NCBI GenBank assembly: GCA_045541355.1
Contig: JAZQIW010000053.1
Location: 1-64,000 of the forward strand
Direction: 5' to 3'
Source: UMGS1387 sp045541355
GTDB lineage: Bacteria; Bacillota; Clostridia; Oscillospirales; CAG-382
Length of the DNA: 64,000 nt
Shown here: piece after piece, positions 60,800-64,000 of the stretch
Numbering within the stretch: position 1 is the stretch's first letter
Layout: each line of letters opens with the position of its first letter
Notes under the pieces: generated by a model
The model's input: only the letters and a program-made list of their open reading frames with translations
Database searches by the model: none
Told to the model about the DNA's origin: nothing
Made by a program: the position numbers and the translations under genes

Positions 60800-62191
60800 T
60801 TAAACAGTAGTAATCTTATTCTCGGTATCGGTATTGGAATCAAGACCGTTTACGGTAAGCTTTCTTGCTTCAAAGAACTTAACTGCTACCTGATCGAAGA
60901 GTGCATAGCTGAGCACATCCTCATCCTGCATAACATACTGAGCACATTCTGCCCTGAGCTTTTCAAGCTCGGGCTTGATGTTATCTGCCGGTCTGCAGGT
61001 GATCTGCTTTTCATCGCCGATAACCTTCTTCTTGATTTCATCGGATATAGGTTCGGGAGTCTTACCATACTCACCGCGTACAAGACCCTTAAATTCCTTT
61101 GTAACCATCTTATAGCGTTCACCTGCTATTACATTCATAACAGCCTGTGTACCTACAATCTGAGAGGAAGGTGTAACAAGAGGAGGATTACCAACATCCT
61201 GCCTTACTCTCGGTACTTCTTCGAGAACTTCAAGAAGCTTATCGCTCTTACCTGCATTCTTAAGCTGTGAAACAAGGTTTGAAAGCATACCGCCGGGAAC
61301 CTGATAAAGAAGTGCGTTAACGTCAACCTTGAGCACCTTGGGGTCAAGAAGTCCTGACGCCAAATACTTCTCACGAAGAGCATCAAACTGCTTGGAAGCT
61401 TTATCAAGCTTTTCAAGAGAAAGACCTGTGTCGTATTCTGTACCTGCAAGAGAAGCAACAATAGGCTCTGTCGGAGGCTGGGATGTACCCATAGCAAGAG
61501 GCGACATTGCTGTGTCAATTATATCAACGCCTGCTTCTACTGCCTTAAGAATTGTCATAGAAGCAAGACCTGCCGTATAGTGGGTATGAAGCTGAATCGG
61601 AACCTTTACGTTTTCCTTGAGAGCTTTAACAAGGCTGTAAGCTGTATAAGGCTTAAGGAGACCTGCCATGTCCTTAATACAGATTGAGTCTGCACCCATT
61701 TCTTCGAGCTGCTTTGCATACTTTACGTAGTATTCCTCTGTAAATGTAGCACCTGTTGTATAGGAAAGAGCCGCCTGAACGTGTCCGCCTTCCTTCTTAG
61801 TTGCATTGATTGCTGTCTTAAGATTACGAACATCATTAAGAGCATCAAAAATTCTGATGATGTCAATACCGTTTGCAATAGACTTCTGAACAAAGTATTC
61901 AACAACGTCATCTGCATAATGTCTGTAACCGAGAATGTTCTGACCTCTAAAGAGCATCTGAAGCTTGGAGTTCTTAATATGGCTCCTTATTGTTCTGAGT
62001 CTCTGCCAGGGGTCTTCATTAAGGAATCTGAGGCATGAGTCGAATGTAGCGCCGCCCCATACTTCCATTGCATAATAGCCGATTTCATCGAGTGAATCGA
62101 GAATCGGAAGCATTTCTTCTGTTGTCATTCGTGTCGCAACAAGAGACTGATGCGAGTCACGAAGAGCTGTTTCCATAATTTTAACTGCCAT
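60800..62191 (-). CDS. oadA: Oxaloacetate decarboxylase alpha-type carboxyltransferase subunit
   Basis: This 463-residue protein carries out the carboxyl transfer from oxaloacetate (or a related acid) to biotin. The N-terminal ETALRDSHQSL holds the metal-binding Asp, EVWGGATFDSC is near 43, ICIKDMAGLL with the conserved Lys near 173, and the metal-site histidines are in QLHTHYTAGLAS near 204. The C-terminal helical region is present, but there is no biotin domain; the carrier is a separate gene. It follows oadB by 28 nt. Pyruvate carboxylase subunit B is the alternative reading, but the beta and gamma genes beside it favour the sodium pump. Confidence 0.93.
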   Translation of the reverse strand: MAVKIMETALRDSHQSLVATRMTTEEMLPILDSLDEIGYYAMEVWGGATFDSCLRFLNEDPWQRLRTIRSHIKNSKLQMLFRGQNILGYRHYADDVVEYFVQKSIANGIDIIRIFDALNDVRNLKTAINATKKEGGHVQAALSYTTGATFTEEYYVKYAKQLEEMGADSICIKDMAGLLKPYTAYSLVKALKENVKVPIQLHTHYTAGLASMTILKAVEAGVDIIDTAMSPLAMGTSQPPTEPIVASLAGTEYDTGLSLEKLDKASKQFDALREKYLASGLLDPKVLKVDVNALLYQVPGGMLSNLVSQLKNAGKSDKLLEVLEEVPRVRQDVGNPPLVTPSSQIVGTQAVMNVIAGERYKMVTKEFKGLVRGEYGKTPEPISDEIKKKVIGDEKQITCRPADNIKPELEKLRAECAQYVMQDEDVLSYALFDQVAVKFFEARKLTVNGLDSNTDTENKITTV

Positions 62192-62219
62192 TATTATTTT
62201 CCTTTCTTAATTCAAACGA

Positions 62220-63437
62220 TTAGTGAGGAATGGATGCAAGGAATACGCCGGCTGCAACTGCAGAACCGATAACACCTGCAACATTAGGACCCATTGCGTG
62301 CATGAGAAGGAAGTTGGAGGGGTTTTCCTTCTGACCAACAGACTGTGCAACACGTGCCGCCATAGGAACAGCAGATACACCTGCAGAACCGATAAGGGGG
62401 TTGATTTTTCCGCCGGAAAGCAGACACATAAGCTTACCTAAGAAAAGACCGCCGAGAGTAGCAAATGCAAATGCAGTAAGACCAAGAACGATAATGAGAA
62501 TTGTATCAAGCTTCAAGAAGCTTTCGGCATCTGCTGTTATACCAACAGATACACCGAGGAAAATTGTTACTATATTACAAAGTTCGTTCTGTGCAGTCTT
62601 TGAAAGTCTGTCAGTAACACCGCACACATTAAAGAGGTTGCCGAGCATAAGGAAACCTACAAGGGGCGCAGCATCGGGAAGAATAAGCGCAACTACCGCC
62701 GCAACAAGTACAGGGAAAACAAGCTTTTCAAGTCTGGACACCGGTCTGAGAGATGACATATCCATCTTAATCTGTCTTTCCTTCTTTGTTGTGACAAGCT
62801 TCATAAGCGGTGGCTGTATAATAGGAATCAGTGCCATATAAGAGTATGCCGCAACAGCAATCGCACCGAGAAGATGAGGTGCAAGAGTCTTTGTAACGAG
62901 AATTGCCGTAGGACCGTCAGCACCGCCGATAATACCGATAGAAGCAGCTTCCAAAGGTGAGAAGCCGAGCGCAATAGCACCTGTGAATGCAACATAGATA
63001 CCAAACTGAGCACCTGCACCGAGAAGAAGGCTTGAGGGCTTTGCAATGAGGGGTGTAAAGTCAGTCATTGCACCGATTGCAAGGAATATAAGAGACGGAT
63101 AAATACCAAGCTTTACGCCAAGGTACAAGTAGTCCATAAGACCGCCGTGCTGCCCTATTTCAGCCCAATTAATGACACTCTGTTCATTAATAAACCATTC
63201 CTTATGAAAGAGTCCCGTTCCGGGAAGATTTGCAAGAAGCATACCGAAAGCAATTGGCAAAAGAAGAAGCGGTTCAAAGCCTTTGCCGATTGCAAGATAA
63301 ATCAGTATACCTGAAACTGCAAGCATTATGAGAGTTTTTACAAAAGCAATATCAATATTTCCCGTGTCTTCGTTGAAGAGCATCTGATATATACCCGTCG
63401 TTCTCCATAAGCTTATCAAGCTATCTAAAATATTCAT
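62220..63437 (-). CDS. oadB: Sodium ion-translocating decarboxylase beta subunit
   Basis: This 405-residue membrane subunit decarboxylates carboxybiotin and exports Na+. It has about ten helices. Family signatures are FGMLLANLPGTGLF near 82, LIFLAIGAMTDFTPLIAKPSS near 115, the central GIIGGADGPTAIL near 168 with the conserved Asp, and the C-terminal GSAGVSAVPMAARVAQ near 350. It is the membrane partner of the OadA-like, biotin-carrier and gamma subunits beside it. Confidence 0.97.
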   Translation of the reverse strand: MNILDSLISLWRTTGIYQMLFNEDTGNIDIAFVKTLIMLAVSGILIYLAIGKGFEPLLLLPIAFGMLLANLPGTGLFHKEWFINEQSVINWAEIGQHGGLMDYLYLGVKLGIYPSLIFLAIGAMTDFTPLIAKPSSLLLGAGAQFGIYVAFTGAIALGFSPLEAASIGIIGGADGPTAILVTKTLAPHLLGAIAVAAYSYMALIPIIQPPLMKLVTTKKERQIKMDMSSLRPVSRLEKLVFPVLVAAVVALILPDAAPLVGFLMLGNLFNVCGVTDRLSKTAQNELCNIVTIFLGVSVGITADAESFLKLDTILIIVLGLTAFAFATLGGLFLGKLMCLLSGGKINPLIGSAGVSAVPMAARVAQSVGQKENPSNFLLMHAMGPNVAGVIGSAVAAGVFLASIPH

Positions 63438-63466
63438 TAGAATACACCTCTGTATTTAGTTAAAAC

Positions 63467-63868
63467 TTATGCGAGAGTAAAGAGAACGTCACCGGAATTT
63501 ACCGAAGCACCCTTCTGAGCAACAACAGATGTAATCTTACCGTCTCTGGGAGCAACGATGTCGTTTTCCATCTTCATTGCTTCAAGAACGCAAAGAACAT
63601 CGCCCGACTTAACAGATGCACCGTTTTCAACATTAATCTTAAGAACAGTACCGTTAAGGGGTGCGTTGATGGGATCGCCTGCGCCGGGTGCTGCCGCAGG
63701 AGCAGCAGGAGCCGCTGCGGGAGCAGGAGCTGCCGCTACGGGTGCAGGAGCAGCCACAGGAGCTGCTGCGGGAGCCGCAACCACAGGTGCAGATGCAACC
63801 GCACCAACTTCTTCAACAACAACGTCATAAACAACGCCATTTACTGTAACACTATATTGCTTAGCCAT
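63467..63868 (-). CDS. Biotin carrier subunit of sodium-pump decarboxylase
   Basis: This 133-residue protein has a long Ala/Pro linker (about residues 28-65) and a C-terminal biotinyl domain with LEAMKMENDI near 92, where the Lys between the two Met residues is biotinylated. It is a stand-alone carrier like GcdC or MmdC, which agrees with the absence of a biotin domain in the alpha subunit. AGGAG precedes the ATG. It lies just downstream of the gamma-type gene fragment. Confidence 0.95.
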   Translation of the reverse strand: MAKQYSVTVNGVVYDVVVEEVGAVASAPVVAAPAAAPVAAPAPVAAAPAPAAAPAAPAAAPGAGDPINAPLNGTVLKINVENGASVKSGDVLCVLEAMKMENDIVAPRDGKITSVVAQKGASVNSGDVLFTLA

Positions 63869-63898
63869 AATTATAATCTCCTTTAAATATGTTTGATT

Positions 63899-64000
63899 TT
63901 ACTTTCTCTTTTTAAATGAAACAACTCTGAAACCGCCGCTTTCACCGTTTGCACTTCTATAAGCTCTTATTGCGGCCATTATGGCAGCAACGATACTGCC
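63899..64000 (-). CDS. Partial OadG-type gamma subunit (3' end)
   Basis: The last 33 codons are in the window, reading an alpha-helical IVAAIMAAIRAYRSANG followed by FRVVSFKKRK and stop. This matches the C-terminus of the sodium-pump decarboxylase gamma/delta subunit, where AxIxAA and the basic VRSxKR-like ending are usual. The 5' part, including the membrane helix, lies beyond the window edge. It is 30 nt upstream of the biotin carrier. Confidence 0.75.
   Translation of the reverse strand, partial: GSIVAAIMAAIRAYRSANGESGGFRVVSFKKRK

Overview
This window comes from an anaerobic, low-to-moderate GC Firmicute of the class Clostridia, probably gut-associated and from a sporulating lineage. The evidence is a CIRCE-controlled groESL operon, a six-gene Rnf complex, a sodium-pumping decarboxylase operon, a YlmC/YmxH-type sporulation protein, Clostridia-type hypothetical families (DUF4364, DUF1385, DUF4093/RNase M5, DUF3810) and good Shine-Dalgarno sites. 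At least 13 promoters can be read by eye with a 17-bp spacer. I found no rRNA, CRISPR array, phage or insertion sequence. There is one tRNA (Leu-CAA) and one palindromic intergenic repeat.

Layout. 1-5.9 kb (mostly minus strand): TetR regulator, groESL with CIRCE, two tandem PHP phosphoesterases, an RlmL-type RNA methyltransferase and a small membrane protein. 6-8.3 kb (plus): membrane protein, HAD phosphatase, NrnA-like DHH phosphoesterase. 8.3-12.3 kb (minus): small membrane ORF, then alpha/beta hydrolase, membrane-anchored MurF-like ligase and D-Ala-D-Ala ligase. 12.4-19.8 kb: HAD phosphatase, ProX-type editing protein, rnfCDGEAB and an Mrp/NBP35 ATPase. 20-26.6 kb: MacA-like adaptor, MacB-like ATPase and permease, and an SLH-domain protein. 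26.7-29.5 kb: DUF4364, RNase M5-like protein and two SGNH hydrolases on opposite strands.

29.6-35.1 kb is the most unusual region. A consensus promoter is followed by a 42-codon leader peptide rich in pyrimidine codons. Its stop codon touches an intrinsic terminator, an arrangement like E. coli pyrBI attenuation. Next comes carA, in which the whole glutaminase Cys-His-Glu triad is replaced (Gly248, Arg332, Asp334). It overlaps a 1354-residue protein that fuses CarB to a full-length diaminopimelate epimerase (DapF), whose first catalytic cysteine is Ser. Together this suggests an ammonia-dependent carbamoyl-phosphate synthase, controlled by a pyrimidine-sensing leader and physically linked to the last step of meso-diaminopimelate synthesis, with the epimerase chemistry itself in doubt.

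35.2-44.2 kb: potABCD (PotD is tethered by a C-terminal membrane helix), a structured leader with rpsO, pnp, rluB, a GNAT-like protein and an AEC transporter. 44.2-48.7 kb: tRNA-Leu, a 48-residue Asn/Lys/Ser-rich protein, manA, an AT-rich membrane protein, a palindromic repeat, a HAD-IIA phosphatase, an HD protein and a degenerate phosphoribosyltransferase. 48.9-60.7 kb: DUF1385 and prmC, then a minus-strand housekeeping run (hflX, dgt, dnaG, rpoD, mtnN, PBP2, DUF3810), then a YlmC-like gene. 60.8-64 kb: a four-subunit sodium-pump decarboxylase operon (alpha, beta, biotin carrier, and the 3' end of the gamma subunit running off the window). Rnf and the decarboxylase would both build an ion gradient across a single membrane.
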